From Pseudomonas chlororaphis subsp. aurantiaca (GTDB lineage: Bacteria; Pseudomonadota; Gammaproteobacteria; Pseudomonadales; Pseudomonadaceae), in assembly GCF_013466605.1 (NCBI RefSeq), contig NZ_CP059162.1, positions 62,001 through 126,000 on the forward strand: DNA of 64,000 nt, given 5' to 3'. A program made the position numbers and the translations under genes. This document shows positions 54,149 through 62,954 of this stretch, piece after piece. Under the pieces are notes generated by a model. That model was not told the origin of the DNA. It saw only the letters and a list, made by a program, of their open reading frames with translations, and did no database searches. The first letter of the stretch is position 1. The number at the start of each line of letters is the position of its first letter.

Positions 54149-54916
54149 TTATTGACCCGGGATGTCCTTGCGCAGTTTCACCGGGTCCTGCTGCTTTTTC
54201 TTTTTCGCGATGGCAGTGCGCATCTTGATGTTGATCGCCTCCACCGCCAGCGAGAAGGCCATGGCGAAGTAGACGTAGCCTTTTGGTACGTGCACTTCGA
54301 ACGCCTCGGCGATCAGTACGGTACCGACCACCAGCAGGAACGACAGCGCCAGCATCTTCAGCGAGGGGTGCTTGTCGATGAACTCACTGATGGTGCCGGA
54401 AGCCAGCATCATCACCAGCACCGCGACGATGATCGCCGCGACCATGACCGGTACATGGGAGACCATGCCGACGGCGGTGATCACCGAGTCCAGGGAGAAC
54501 ACGATGTCGATGATCGCGATCTGGATGATGGTGTAGAGGAAGTTGCCGCCCTTGCCGCTTGGTTCTTCCGCGGTTTCGTCCTCGCCTTCCAGGGCGTGGT
54601 ACATCTCCTGGGAACTCTTCCAGAGCAGGAACAGGCCACCGAAGAACAGGATCAGGTCACGCCCGGAAATACCCTGGCCGAAGACCACGAACAGGTCGGC
54701 GGTCAGGCGCATGACCCAGGTGATCGACAGCAGCAGGAGGATCCGCGTGATCATGGCCAGCGCCAGGCCGAAAATCCGGGTCCGTGCCTGCATGTGCTTG
54801 GGCATGCGGCTGACCAGGATCGAGATCATGATGATGTTGTCGATACCCAGGACGATTTCCAGGGCGGTCAGGGTAAAGAAGGCAACCCAGATTTCCGGGT
54901 TGGTCAGCCATTCCAT
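54149..54916 (-). CDS. TerC family membrane protein
   Basis: A 255-residue protein with about seven helices and the two family motifs with acidic residues in the membrane: ALEIVLGIDNIIMISIL near residue 20 and IIDIVFSLDSVITAVGM near 134. TerC proteins are implicated in metal (manganese) export and metalation of exported proteins; this is a family statement. The start is MEWLTNPEIWVAF; the promoter should lie in the 87-base gap after the citrate transporter gene. Confidence 0.93.
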   Translation of the reverse strand: MEWLTNPEIWVAFFTLTALEIVLGIDNIIMISILVSRMPKHMQARTRIFGLALAMITRILLLLSITWVMRLTADLFVVFGQGISGRDLILFFGGLFLLWKSSQEMYHALEGEDETAEEPSGKGGNFLYTIIQIAIIDIVFSLDSVITAVGMVSHVPVMVAAIIVAVLVMMLASGTISEFIDKHPSLKMLALSFLLVVGTVLIAEAFEVHVPKGYVYFAMAFSLAVEAINIKMRTAIAKKKKQQDPVKLRKDIPGQ

Positions 54917-55003
54917 GTGTATTCCTTTGAGCGAGTGTTGTACCGCGCCAGTCGAGATTTCAGAGAGCGAAGTCTAGTGGCCGACGCGGTGAGTCATTGC
55001 TTT

Positions 55004-56311
55004 TTATAGAGTGCTGAACAGCGGAAAGATCCCCATCAGCAAGGCGGCGAACATTATGCACAGGCAAACCAGTACTGCCCACTTGAGGGTGAAGCGCTGG
55101 TGATCGCCGAACTCGATACCGGCCAGGGCCACCAGCAGGTAGGTGGATGGTACCAGCGGGCTGAGCAAGTGGACGGGTTGGCCGACGATCGAGGCACGTG
55201 CCATTTCCACCGCGGTGATGCCGTAGTGACTGGCGGCCTCGGCGAGAACGGGCAACACGCCGTAATAGAAGGCATCGTTGGACATGAAGAAGGTGAACGG
55301 CATGCTCACCAGCGCGGTGATCACCGCCAGGTACGGGCCCAGTGCATCCGGGATCACGGCCAGCAGGCTCTTCGACATGGCGTCGACCATGCCGGTACCG
55401 GACAGGATGCCGGTGAAGATACCGGCGGCGAAGATCAGCCCGACCACCGCCAGTACGCTGCCAGCGTGGGCCGCGACGCGGTCCTTCTGCTGTTGCAGGC
55501 ATGGGTAGTTGACGATCATTGCGATACTGAAGGCCACCATGAACAGCACTGGCAGCGGCAACAGGCCGGCGATCAGTGCGCACATCAGGGCGAAGGTCAG
55601 GGCGCCGTTGAACCAGATCAGCTTCGGACGGCGGGCGTCCGGGAATTGCGAAACGCTGATTTCGCTGTGGTCGATCTCGTCGCCCTGCAGGTGCAGTTCA
55701 CCCAGGCGCGCACGTTCGCGCTTGCCGTACATATAGGCGATCGCCAGGATCGCCACCACGCCGGCCAGCATTGCCGGGATCATCGGCACGAAGATGTCCG
55801 ACGGGTCGACATGCAGCGCACTGGCGGCACGGGCGGTCGGGCCACCCCAGGGGGTCATGTTCATCACGCCACCGGCCAGGATGATCAGGCCGGCCATGAT
55901 CCGCGGGCTCATGCCGATGCGGCTGTACAGCGGCAGCATGGCCGCCACGCAGATCATGTAGGTGGTGGCGCCGTCGCCGTCCAGGGACACCACCAACGCG
56001 AGCACGGCGGTACCGACCGAGACCTTGAGCGGGTCACCCTTGACCAGCTTGAGGATCTTGCGCACGGCCGGGTCGAACAGGCCGGAGTCGATCATCAGGG
56101 CGAAATACAGGATGGCGAACATCAGCATCACGCCGGTCGGTGCCAGCTTGGTGATGCCTTCGAGCATCATCGGGCCGATCTTCGGGGCGAAGCCGCCGAA
56201 CAGCGCGAACAGGATAGGAATGATGATCAGGGCGATCAGCGCGGACAGGCGCTTGGTCATGATCAGGAACATGAAGGTGATGACCATGGCGAAGCCAAGG
56301 AAAGTCAGCAT
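55004..56311 (-). CDS. CitMHS family citrate transporter
   Basis: A 435-residue, roughly twelve-helix carrier of the citrate-Mg(2+):H+/citrate-Ca(2+):H+ symporter family (ion transporter superfamily). Family segments: VSLDGDGATTYMICVAAMLPLY, GGVMNMTPWGGPTARAASAL and MPFTFFMSNDAFYYGVLPVL. It corresponds to PA5476 (citA). It takes up citrate as metal complex and is normally induced by citrate; no regulator gene is adjacent. Its upstream region (56312-56650) is shared with a divergent GFA gene. Confidence 0.93.
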   Translation of the reverse strand: MLTFLGFAMVITFMFLIMTKRLSALIALIIIPILFALFGGFAPKIGPMMLEGITKLAPTGVMLMFAILYFALMIDSGLFDPAVRKILKLVKGDPLKVSVGTAVLALVVSLDGDGATTYMICVAAMLPLYSRIGMSPRIMAGLIILAGGVMNMTPWGGPTARAASALHVDPSDIFVPMIPAMLAGVVAILAIAYMYGKRERARLGELHLQGDEIDHSEISVSQFPDARRPKLIWFNGALTFALMCALIAGLLPLPVLFMVAFSIAMIVNYPCLQQQKDRVAAHAGSVLAVVGLIFAAGIFTGILSGTGMVDAMSKSLLAVIPDALGPYLAVITALVSMPFTFFMSNDAFYYGVLPVLAEAASHYGITAVEMARASIVGQPVHLLSPLVPSTYLLVALAGIEFGDHQRFTLKWAVLVCLCIMFAALLMGIFPLFSTL

Positions 56312-56650
56312 GGGAATACTCCAGGCGTAGCGCGGCTAGGGAATGGCGAACCGGTTGGGGTCAGCGCAGAACGGGAAGCGCGGGACGTGGAGGAAGCGGG
56401 GCGAAAAGGCGGGTACGAACGGACATCAGAATCACCATTGTTGTTAATTGGGCCTGGAGGCGTGAAAACGCCCATTGGCCAACCGGTCTGTTGCCGGCAG
56501 TGGTGGCGATCCTAATCGCGGAAGCTTTCAGCTACCTTTCGTTGTAGAAAGCAATGATCGGATGCGTCGCAAGCCGACGTGCGGTTAAAAAACAACCAGA
56601 TCGGCCTGCTGGCCGGAGTTTTCCGCTGCCATTCGATGGGAGGTTTTTGT
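56312..56650. promoter_or_regulatory. 339-base divergent region, citrate transporter/GFA
   Basis: No gene is supported here. GGCGTGAAAACGCC (56460-56473) is a small hairpin; CTTTC-N6-GAAAG (56536-56551) is a short inverted repeat near the GFA side. TTGTTGTTAATTGG near 56437 is the most AT-rich segment and could hold the citrate-transporter promoter. GGGAGG at 56638-56643 is the ribosome site of the GFA gene. Confidence 0.4.
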
Positions 56651-57052
56651 ATGAGCCTGTTGCATACCGGCGGTTGCCATTGCGGCCAGCTGCGTTATCA
56701 GTTCAGCGGGCCGTTGCGCGATATCGCCCATTGCCATTGTTCTATCTGCCGACGGGTCAGCGGCGGCCTGGTGACCACCTGGATCACCCTGCCCCGCCCG
56801 GCTTTCCAGTGGCTGGCCGGGACGCCGGCGTGCTACCACTCCTCGCCCGGCTGTGCGCGGTATTTCTGCCCGAACTGCGGTGCCCATCTGGCGCTGATTA
56901 CACAACTGAGCCCGGACAGCATCGATGTGACCATCGCTACCCTGGATCATCCGGAACTGGCGCCGGCCGAGCGGCATATCTGGATCGACAGCCGTTTGCC
57001 CTGGCTGCACCTGGATGAGCAGTTGCCGGGAGAGGCCGAGGAGACGTTGTAA
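56651..57052 (+). CDS. GFA family protein (glutathione-dependent formaldehyde-activating-like)
   Basis: A 133-residue zinc protein of the GFA/CENP-V fold. Zinc ligands: C9 and C11 (GGCHCGQLRY), C28, C30 and C33 (HCHCSICRR), and C73 and C76 (FCPNCGAHL). Members catalyse or assist reactions of glutathione adducts, but most, like this one, have no proven substrate. GGGAGG 7 bases upstream defines the start at 56651 instead of an outer ATG at 56579. Monocistronic. Confidence 0.9.
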   Translation: MSLLHTGGCHCGQLRYQFSGPLRDIAHCHCSICRRVSGGLVTTWITLPRPAFQWLAGTPACYHSSPGCARYFCPNCGAHLALITQLSPDSIDVTIATLDHPELAPAERHIWIDSRLPWLHLDEQLPGEAEETL

Positions 57053-57109
57053 GGTTGCGGGAGCGCTTCGTGGGCCAGCTATGAAGGAGGGCTGGCCCGC
57101 GATGCGGGA

Positions 57110-59071
57110 TCAGGGCAGTTCCAGCCCGCCCGCGGCCTTGTGCAAGGCCCGCAGGTGTTCGCCCAGCTGTTTCAGGTTGGCTTCGTTGGCGGCGATTTCG
57201 GCAGCGCGGCTCGGTTCCAGCAAGGCCCGCACTTCCTTGTCCAGATCGCCGGTCAGGGCTTGCAGCTGTTTCTGGCGCAGGCTGCTTTCCGACTCCAGGC
57301 GTTGCCATTCGCTTGGCTGCGGCAGGCCATAGCCGCTGCTACCGAGCAACTCGGCCGGGCGACTGAGGAAACCGCTGTTGGCGAGGATTTCCTGCAGGGT
57401 CTTGTTGGCCTTGTCCATGCCGCCGTTCTGCAGGTCGCGAGCGCCCAGATAACGCTGCTTGACCTCGTCCTGGGCCAGAAGCAACTGGCGCCGGAAGCTC
57501 GCCTGTTCGAGCAGCAGCAAGGCAGCGCTGGTGCGCAGGTCCGCTTGGTCGAACCACTGGCGGCGCTGCGCGGCACTCAGGGACAGCCAGTCTTCGACGC
57601 TGTTCTGTTTGATCGGCAGGTGCTTTTTCAATACCTCGAACATTGCCTGGTAACGGTCGCGGAAGGAGTCGAAGCGATACCCCAGGCGCAAGGCTTCGCG
57701 AGGATCGTCCAGCACGCTGGTATCGGCCAGGCCACGGCCCTTGAGCACTTCCAGCAGGCCGTTGGGCATGATGCTGTCGAGCCCGGTGAGCTGGGCATTG
57801 TTGCTGCCACTGCGCAGCAGCTTCAGGCTTTCCACGGCGCAGTTATTGGACAGGAAGTAATAGTTGCCGTCGTAGCTCCAGTGCATCTCGGCGGCGCGCT
57901 CGACCACTTCTTCGATCTCGTTGCGCGACAGGTTCAGCGGCACCGAAGCCAGGCTGCGCAGCTCGGTCTTGGTGTATTCATCGATGACCTGGGCCAACGG
58001 CAGGATAAACAGGCGGGACGGGTATTTGCCGACCAGGCCGTCCCAGCTCGACAGCTGCACGTCACCGACAAAGGCGCGGTAGGACAACACCAGGTGCTGC
58101 TCGAGGTCCAGCCGGCAATCCGGCCCGCGCGGCCGGCCGGGGGCGCAGATCACCAGGCGCAACATGCTGTGCCCCCAGCGGCTGACCCAGTTCTGGTTGG
58201 CTTCGGCCAGCAGGTAATCCACGGCATAGACTCGCTCCGGGTCGACTTTGCCCAGCGGCTGCTTGGCGAAGTCGTTGCCGGCGTTGAGGAAGGCGAAGGA
58301 CTGGGTGCAGGTGTCCTTGGCCTTCGGCGCCCAGCCGAAGTGTTCCTGGTAGTAGCGGTACAGCGCCGGCCGGCGGCAGGCGTAGCTCGGGTCCAGGAGG
58401 AAGTACTCCATGTTCACCGCGACGAACTCTTTCGGGTTGGTCGTTTCGTAGATATCCGGGCTGCGGGCGACCTGGCGGTTGTACTGCTCGCGTTCGCCGC
58501 GGCGGCCGACGTATTGCGGCCAGCCGGCGAGGTCGAGCAGGCGCGGGTCGTCGCTGAGGGTGAAGCGGCGCGAAGTCTGGCCACGGCACTGGTCCGGCAG
58601 CCCGATCAGGCCCGAGGCACTGTTCTGGCGGCTGCAACGCTGGATCAGCGTGCGCTCGGCGCCCGACCACAGGCGCGAACGGTCATAAATATGGGTGAGT
58701 TCATGCAGCACGGTGGCGAGCATTTCCCGGCGCACGGTGCCATGGGGGCGATGGGTTTTCTGGGTGGCCGCGCTGCCGTCGGTGAGGCTGGCCAGCAGCT
58801 TGCGATTCAGGTCGAGTTCGTCGACCAGCGATGCCTGGCCGTAGGCGTTGTGAGGCATGTCGTCGGTCCAGCCGACATCGATGCGACGGTCCAGTTGCTC
58901 GATGAAGCGCGGCGGCAGCGCTTGCATCGCTTCATCCAGCAGCGCCTGGCTGGCGTGCTGCTGTTCCGGGCTCAAGCCTTCGGTCTTGAGCCGCAGTTGC
59001 AGGCCGGCCTGAGCGCTGTTGCCCAAGAGTAACAGCGCTGCGCCCAGCAGCCAGGCAGCGAGCGGCCTCAC
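57110..59071 (-). CDS. Periplasmic protein with HExxH domain and Lnb-like DUF4105 domain
   Basis: A 653-residue exported protein (signal peptide 1-22, NSAQA). The N-terminal region has a zincin motif HELTH at H123-H127 and a later NPKEFVAVNMEYF (E215/E222) that could give the third ligand, so a peptidase-like fold is likely. Residues about 280-430 match DUF4105, the domain of the lipoprotein N-acyltransferase Lnb, with H301 (WGHSML) and C411 (LSNNCAVES) in the positions of its catalytic pair. The C-terminal 200 residues are helical. Its start overlaps the stop of a DUF2388 gene (ATGA). Function unknown; envelope lipoprotein or peptidoglycan processing is inferred. Confidence 0.82.
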   Translation of the reverse strand: MRPLAAWLLGAALLLLGNSAQAGLQLRLKTEGLSPEQQHASQALLDEAMQALPPRFIEQLDRRIDVGWTDDMPHNAYGQASLVDELDLNRKLLASLTDGSAATQKTHRPHGTVRREMLATVLHELTHIYDRSRLWSGAERTLIQRCSRQNSASGLIGLPDQCRGQTSRRFTLSDDPRLLDLAGWPQYVGRRGEREQYNRQVARSPDIYETTNPKEFVAVNMEYFLLDPSYACRRPALYRYYQEHFGWAPKAKDTCTQSFAFLNAGNDFAKQPLGKVDPERVYAVDYLLAEANQNWVSRWGHSMLRLVICAPGRPRGPDCRLDLEQHLVLSYRAFVGDVQLSSWDGLVGKYPSRLFILPLAQVIDEYTKTELRSLASVPLNLSRNEIEEVVERAAEMHWSYDGNYYFLSNNCAVESLKLLRSGSNNAQLTGLDSIMPNGLLEVLKGRGLADTSVLDDPREALRLGYRFDSFRDRYQAMFEVLKKHLPIKQNSVEDWLSLSAAQRRQWFDQADLRTSAALLLLEQASFRRQLLLAQDEVKQRYLGARDLQNGGMDKANKTLQEILANSGFLSRPAELLGSSGYGLPQPSEWQRLESESSLRQKQLQALTGDLDKEVRALLEPSRAAEIAANEANLKQLGEHLRALHKAAGGLELP

Positions 59072-59388
59072 AGTGCGAGGATGGCTTCGGCGAGCACCTG
59101 ATCACTGGCGTCGCGGGCTTCCGGCACGCGGTTACGCAAGGTATCGAAGGCGGCTTCCAGCTGGGCGCCACGAATATCGCCGTCGCTGGCGACGAAGCTG
59201 GCGGCGTCGTCATGGGCGGCACGTACGATTTTCGAGTCGCGGATGGAGGTGGTGGTGTCCGAGGTGAAATCGATGGTACGACCAAAGGCTCGAACGATGA
59301 TGTTACTGGTGGCTACCAGGGTTTGCGCCTGGGCCACATCAGCCAACAGCAACAGGCCAAGGGTGGCAGCAATCAGCGGGCTACGCAT
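59068..59388 (-). CDS. DUF2388 protein (copy 1)
   Basis: A 106-residue exported protein: signal peptide to residue 21 (ADVAQA), then the DUF2388 core AHDDAASFVASDGDIRG and LEAAFDTLR, ending AEAILAL. It overlaps the start of the DUF4105 gene by 4 bases, so they are cotranslated, which ties DUF2388 to that protein. Function unknown. Two paralogues lie immediately upstream on the same strand. Confidence 0.88.
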   Translation of the reverse strand: MRSPLIAATLGLLLLADVAQAQTLVATSNIIVRAFGRTIDFTSDTTTSIRDSKIVRAAHDDAASFVASDGDIRGAQLEAAFDTLRNRVPEARDASDQVLAEAILAL

Positions 59389-59415
59389 GGAACGACTCCG
59401 GGATGACAGGGATAG

Positions 59416-59724
59416 TTATTGGACGAGAATTGCCTGCGCCAGTTCAAGGTCGCCGGCATGAAGTTGTGGCTGGGTTTTACGCAGGTATTTCAAGGCTGAT
59501 TCCAGCCGGGCTCCGCGCAGGTGGCCGTCAGTGGCAATGAACGCCGCGGCATCATCCTGGGCAGCCAGTACGCGTTTGTTGTCGAAAGGCGCGGAGGTCA
59601 CCTTGCTGGTGGCGTAGCCAGTGATGACCAGGCCTTGTGTGCTCAGGTCGAAAGCAGCGACCGAGCCTGTCCAGCAAACGGCAATCAACGAAGGGACGGT
59701 AAGCAGGGATCTGAAAAAACGCAT
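59416..59724 (-). CDS. DUF2388 protein (copy 2)
   Basis: A 102-residue paralogue with signal peptide (MRFFRSLLTVPSLIAV, cleaved near GSVAA) and core AQDDAAAFIATDGHLRG, LESALKYLR, ending AQAILVQ. The start MRFFRSLL at 59724 is chosen over an outer one because the signal peptide begins there. It lies 27 bases upstream of copy 1. Copy 2 diverges most from the others in its N-terminal half. Confidence 0.85.
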   Translation of the reverse strand: MRFFRSLLTVPSLIAVCWTGSVAAFDLSTQGLVITGYATSKVTSAPFDNKRVLAAQDDAAAFIATDGHLRGARLESALKYLRKTQPQLHAGDLELAQAILVQ

Positions 59725-59831
59725 GAGTCTCGACAGCTGAAAAACCAGCGGCAAGGCTAGCGCAATGCCCGGGCGAGAGCCAGCGCCCAGGGTTTCGGGT
59801 GCGTTGGGCGCACCCGTCACCGGACCGGCGG

Positions 59832-60149
59832 TCAGATCGTCAGGATGGCCTGAGCGAGCTGGGCGTCAGTAGCGCTCAGTTGTGGCAACTGTTGGCGGAT
59901 ATGGTCAAACGCGCTTTCCAGCTTCACACCGCGAATGGCGCCTTCGGTGGCGACAAAACTGGCGGCATCGTCACGAGCGGCGCGCACGATTTTGTTGTCA
60001 CGGAACGAGGAGGTGACGTCGGAGGTCGCATCGGAAGTGGCCTTGAGTGCGCCGACAACCGCATCGGTGGTGACGATAAAGCTGGAGGCGTGGGCGTTGG
60101 AGGCCAAGGCCAGCAAGGCAGCAGCGCTGAGCAGGCGAAGACGGGACAT
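59832..60149 (-). CDS. DUF2388 protein (copy 3)
   Basis: A 105-residue paralogue: signal peptide MSRLRLLSAAALLALASNAHA, core ARDDAASFVATEGAIRG, LESAFDHIR, ending AQAILTI. AAGGAG stands 8 bases before the ATG at 60149. It is first in the row of three, 107 bases before copy 2, and may head the operon that ends with the DUF4105 gene. Confidence 0.88.
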   Translation of the reverse strand: MSRLRLLSAAALLALASNAHASSFIVTTDAVVGALKATSDATSDVTSSFRDNKIVRAARDDAASFVATEGAIRGVKLESAFDHIRQQLPQLSATDAQLAQAILTI

Positions 60150-60313
60150 AGGTAAAACTCCTTGATAACAGATAGGGTGGTGCTGAGTGGGCACCGGGTA
60201 GTCACTGTGGGGCAGATGAATCAGACGCCCCTTCAGGAAAATCGCTACACGCTACTGGATATTAGGCCCACCCCATCTGTTCGAATAGCCCTCTTCTGCT
60301 GTCTTGGCGCGAA

Positions 60314-60523
60314 CTAGCGCCAGAAGGGTTTCTCCAGTTCAGCCATGCGGTCGCTATGGCTGATGCCTACATCGGACAATTGCTGATCGTTGAGCCCTGC
60401 CAGTACGCGGCGTGTCCGGGCGTTCTGCTGCATTTGGCACAAGGCTCGGTACAAGCGTTTCCACGCGCTTATCTGAGGATGGGAGAAGCTGAGAGGTGCG
60501 ATACGTCCTGGTATGTGGTTCAT
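60314..60523 (-). CDS. DUF1127 protein (copy A)
   Basis: A 69-residue basic protein ending in the DUF1127 (YjiS-like) helix pair: RRVLAGLNDQQLSDVGISHS then ELEKPFWR. The Arg-rich family includes small regulators that can bind RNA and influence phosphate and carbon metabolism in alpha-proteobacteria; role here unknown. Its upstream region carries CTGTAC motifs shared with the second DUF1127 gene. Confidence 0.85.
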   Translation of the reverse strand: MNHIPGRIAPLSFSHPQISAWKRLYRALCQMQQNARTRRVLAGLNDQQLSDVGISHSDRMAELEKPFWR

Positions 60524-60603
60524 GGTGCGGTCCTTTCGGCAGGCCGAAGTCAGGGACTTGGGACACCATGTTGCTATTCACGCAGGCATGTATACAGATA
60601 CAC

Positions 60604-60680
60604 CAGTATGAAATTGTACTGGTCCAGTTTTGTTTATATTTAAACTGTACCTATCTAGCCTTACCCTTTCTGTACCGGCG
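60604..60680 (-). promoter_or_regulatory. CTGTAC motif cluster upstream of DUF1127 copy A
   Basis: GTACTGG (60616), AACTGTACC (60643-60651) and CTGTACC (60670-60676) lie 93-153 bases before the copy A start. They look like half-sites for one regulator; see also the cluster at 61095-61334. Confidence 0.5.
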
Positions 60681-60710
60681 GCTTCCAGCCATTGCCAGAC
60701 CTAAAACGAC

Positions 60711-60749
60711 AAAACCCGTCGCGGTTGCCCGCGACGGGTTTTGTTTTTT
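60711..60749. terminator. Bidirectional terminator between the DUF1127 genes
   Basis: Perfect 14-base-pair stem AAAACCCGTCGCGG / CCGCGACGGGTTTT with loop TTGC. On the minus strand it lies 53 bases after copy B and is followed by a T-rich run; TTTTGTTTTTT follows on the plus strand. Confidence 0.85.
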
Positions 60750-60801
60750 CAATTCGGGGTGCTGGCGGTGGACCCGGTGGGTCAGGGCCAGCGACGCTAA
60801 C

Positions 60802-61017
60802 TTAGCGCCAGAACGGCTTGCTCAGCTCTTCGTAGCGTTGAGCTTCGCTGATACCTGCGTCAGCCAGCAGACGCGAATCCAGGCGAGCCAGTTGATGGCG
60901 GCTGGAGATGCGGCGCTGCCACAGCATCAGGTTGGCGAGAACGCGCAGAGGCAGGGAGGCCTGGGTTTTTGCAGCTTTGTCTTCGAAGAACAGTTCGGAA
61001 CTGAGTGTACGTTCCAT
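60802..61017 (-). CDS. DUF1127 protein (copy B)
   Basis: A 71-residue protein whose C-terminus (LDSRLLADAGISEAQ, ELSKPFWR) repeats that of copy A. The N-terminal third, MERTLSSELFFEDKAAK, is acidic and unlike copy A. ATG codons exist at 61026 and 61017; GGAAGG directly abuts the first and stands 9 bases before the second, so 61017 is the start. Separated from copy A by a strong terminator. Confidence 0.85.
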   Translation of the reverse strand: MERTLSSELFFEDKAAKTQASLPLRVLANLMLWQRRISSRHQLARLDSRLLADAGISEAQRYEELSKPFWR

Positions 61018-61336
61018 GGTGTGCATCCTTCCGCTTGTGGCGGGATTAGGTAGTGGTTTAACTGATGCCCATGATCCTCCTCTCGCGCCAGTCTCTGTAG
61101 ATACAGTTCATCTGTATTGTGAGGGACCAGTTAACTGTTTATAGATGCTGTACTGTTCGGAAATGATGCAACTGTACCTGTTAGCACCATTTAGGTGCGT
61201 TTTAGGACGGTTTCTTGAAAAAGGTTGGGTTTTGAGGGGGTAAAACACCAGTACAGCAGTACAGTTTTTGACAAGTGCTTAAGGGTTGCCGATGAGCTGA
61301 CACAACTGTGCTTGCGTCAGCCATCGACTGTACCCA
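61018..61336. promoter_or_regulatory. 319-base region upstream of DUF1127 copy B with CTGTAC motif array
   Basis: No gene is supported. Six sites share CTGTAC or its complement: CTGTACTG (61148), AACTGTACC (61170-61178), CCAGTACAG (61248), CAGTACAGTT (61257-61266) and ACTGTACC (61327-61334), plus the related palindrome CTGTAGATACAG (61095-61106). The array resembles operator half-sites of a MocR/GntR-like or similar dimeric regulator, whose gene is not in the window. Confidence 0.55.
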
Positions 61337-62830
61337 TCACACAGCGAGCATGCGCCCGGTTTCTTCCAGGTTCATGTGCCAGCGCAGGGCATCGCGCAGG
61401 ATGTGCGGCGTGTGGCCGCCCAAGGCGCAGGCTGCGGTGAAGTAGTCATTCAGGGGCTGGCGATAGTCCGGGTGTACGCAGTTGTCGATGATCACCCGTG
61501 CCCGCTCCCGTGGCGCCAGGCCACGCAGGTCGGCCAGGCCGACTTCGGTCACCAGGATGTCGACGTCGTGTTCGGTGTGGTCGACGTGGCTGACCATCGG
61601 CACCACGCTGGAAATCGCCCCGCCCTTGGCAATGGACTTGGTGACGAAGATCGCCAGGTGCGCGTTGCGAGCGAAGTCACCCGAACCGCCGATGCCGTTC
61701 ATCATCCGCGTGCCGCAGACGTGGGTGGAGTTGACGTTGCCGTAGATGTCGAACTCCAGGGCGGTGTTGATGCCGATGATGCCCAGGCGACGCACCACTT
61801 CCGGATGGTTGGAAATCTCCTGCGGGCGCAGCACCAGTTTGTCCTTGTAGCGCTCCAGGTTGCCGAACACATCGGCGTTGCGACGGCTCGACAGGGTGAT
61901 CGAGCTGCCCGAAGCGAAGCTCAGCTTTCCGGCGTCGATCAGGTCGAAAGTCGAATCCTGCAGCACTTCGGAGTACATGGTCAGTTCTTCGAACGGCGAT
62001 TCGATCAGGCCGCACATCACCGCGTTGGCGATATTGCCGATACCCGCCTGCAGCGGGCCCAGCTTGTTGCTCATGCGCCCAGCGTCCACTTCCTGCTTGA
62101 AGAAGTTGATCAGGTGGTTGGCGATCCCCTGGGTTTCGCTGTCTGGCGTCGAAACGGTGGATGGCGAGTCCGTTTGGTTGGTGATGACAATCGCGACGAT
62201 CTTCTCCGTCGGGATCGGGATAGCGGTGCTGCCGATACGGTCGTCGACCTTCACCAGCGGGATAGGCGTGCGGGTCGGCCGGTAGGTCGGGATATAGATG
62301 TCGTGCAGGCCTTCCAGGTTCGGGTTGTGCGCCAGGTTGATCTCGACGATCACGTGCTTGGCGAAGATCGCGAAACTGGCGGAGTTGCCCACCGAGGTGG
62401 TCGGTACGATATGGCCCTGCTCGGTGATCGCCACGGCTTCGATGACGGCGATGTCCGGCAGCTTGAGCTGCTGGTTGCGCAGCTGTTCCACGGTTTCCGA
62501 CAGGTGCTGGTCGATGAACATCACCTCGCCGGCATTGATCGCCTTGCGCAGGGTGCTGTCGACCTGGAACGGCATGCGTCGGGCCAGGACACCGGCCTCG
62601 GTGAGTTGCTTGTCAAGGTCGTTGCCCAGGCTGGCGCCGGTCATCAGGCTGATTTTCAGTGGGGTTACCTTGGCGCGCTCGGCCAACGCATGGGGCACGG
62701 CCTTGGCTTCGCCGGCGCGGGTGAAGCCGCTCATGCCGACGGTCATGCCGTCCTGAATCAGAGCGGCAGCGTCGGCGGCGCTCATCACCTTATCCAACAA
62801 CGAAGGCAAGCGGATACGATCACGGTACAT
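61337..62830 (-). CDS. Succinyl-CoA:acetate CoA-transferase (acetyl-CoA hydrolase/transferase family)
   Basis: A 497-residue class I CoA-transferase. The catalytic Glu is E288 in MYSEVLQD, with the glycine-rich loop QAGIGNIANA before it and GIGGSGDFARN after it as CoA-binding elements. Related enzymes such as AarC move CoA between succinyl-CoA and acetate, supporting acetate use and the TCA cycle. It corresponds to PA5445. Start 62830 (MYRDRIRLPSLLDKV). The gene is preceded by a 180-base gap from pntB. Confidence 0.92.
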   Translation of the reverse strand: MYRDRIRLPSLLDKVMSAADAAALIQDGMTVGMSGFTRAGEAKAVPHALAERAKVTPLKISLMTGASLGNDLDKQLTEAGVLARRMPFQVDSTLRKAINAGEVMFIDQHLSETVEQLRNQQLKLPDIAVIEAVAITEQGHIVPTTSVGNSASFAIFAKHVIVEINLAHNPNLEGLHDIYIPTYRPTRTPIPLVKVDDRIGSTAIPIPTEKIVAIVITNQTDSPSTVSTPDSETQGIANHLINFFKQEVDAGRMSNKLGPLQAGIGNIANAVMCGLIESPFEELTMYSEVLQDSTFDLIDAGKLSFASGSSITLSSRRNADVFGNLERYKDKLVLRPQEISNHPEVVRRLGIIGINTALEFDIYGNVNSTHVCGTRMMNGIGGSGDFARNAHLAIFVTKSIAKGGAISSVVPMVSHVDHTEHDVDILVTEVGLADLRGLAPRERARVIIDNCVHPDYRQPLNDYFTAACALGGHTPHILRDALRWHMNLEETGRMLAV

Positions 62831-62954
62831 GGATTGTTATCTCGGGCAGCGGAAGCAAGATGCGCAGTCTAGTGATTTCAAAAAAATTCGTCCCGCTACC
62901 AAGGTCGAATGAAAGGCCGCGATTTAGAGCCTTTTGTCGGGTTTGTGCGGGAAA

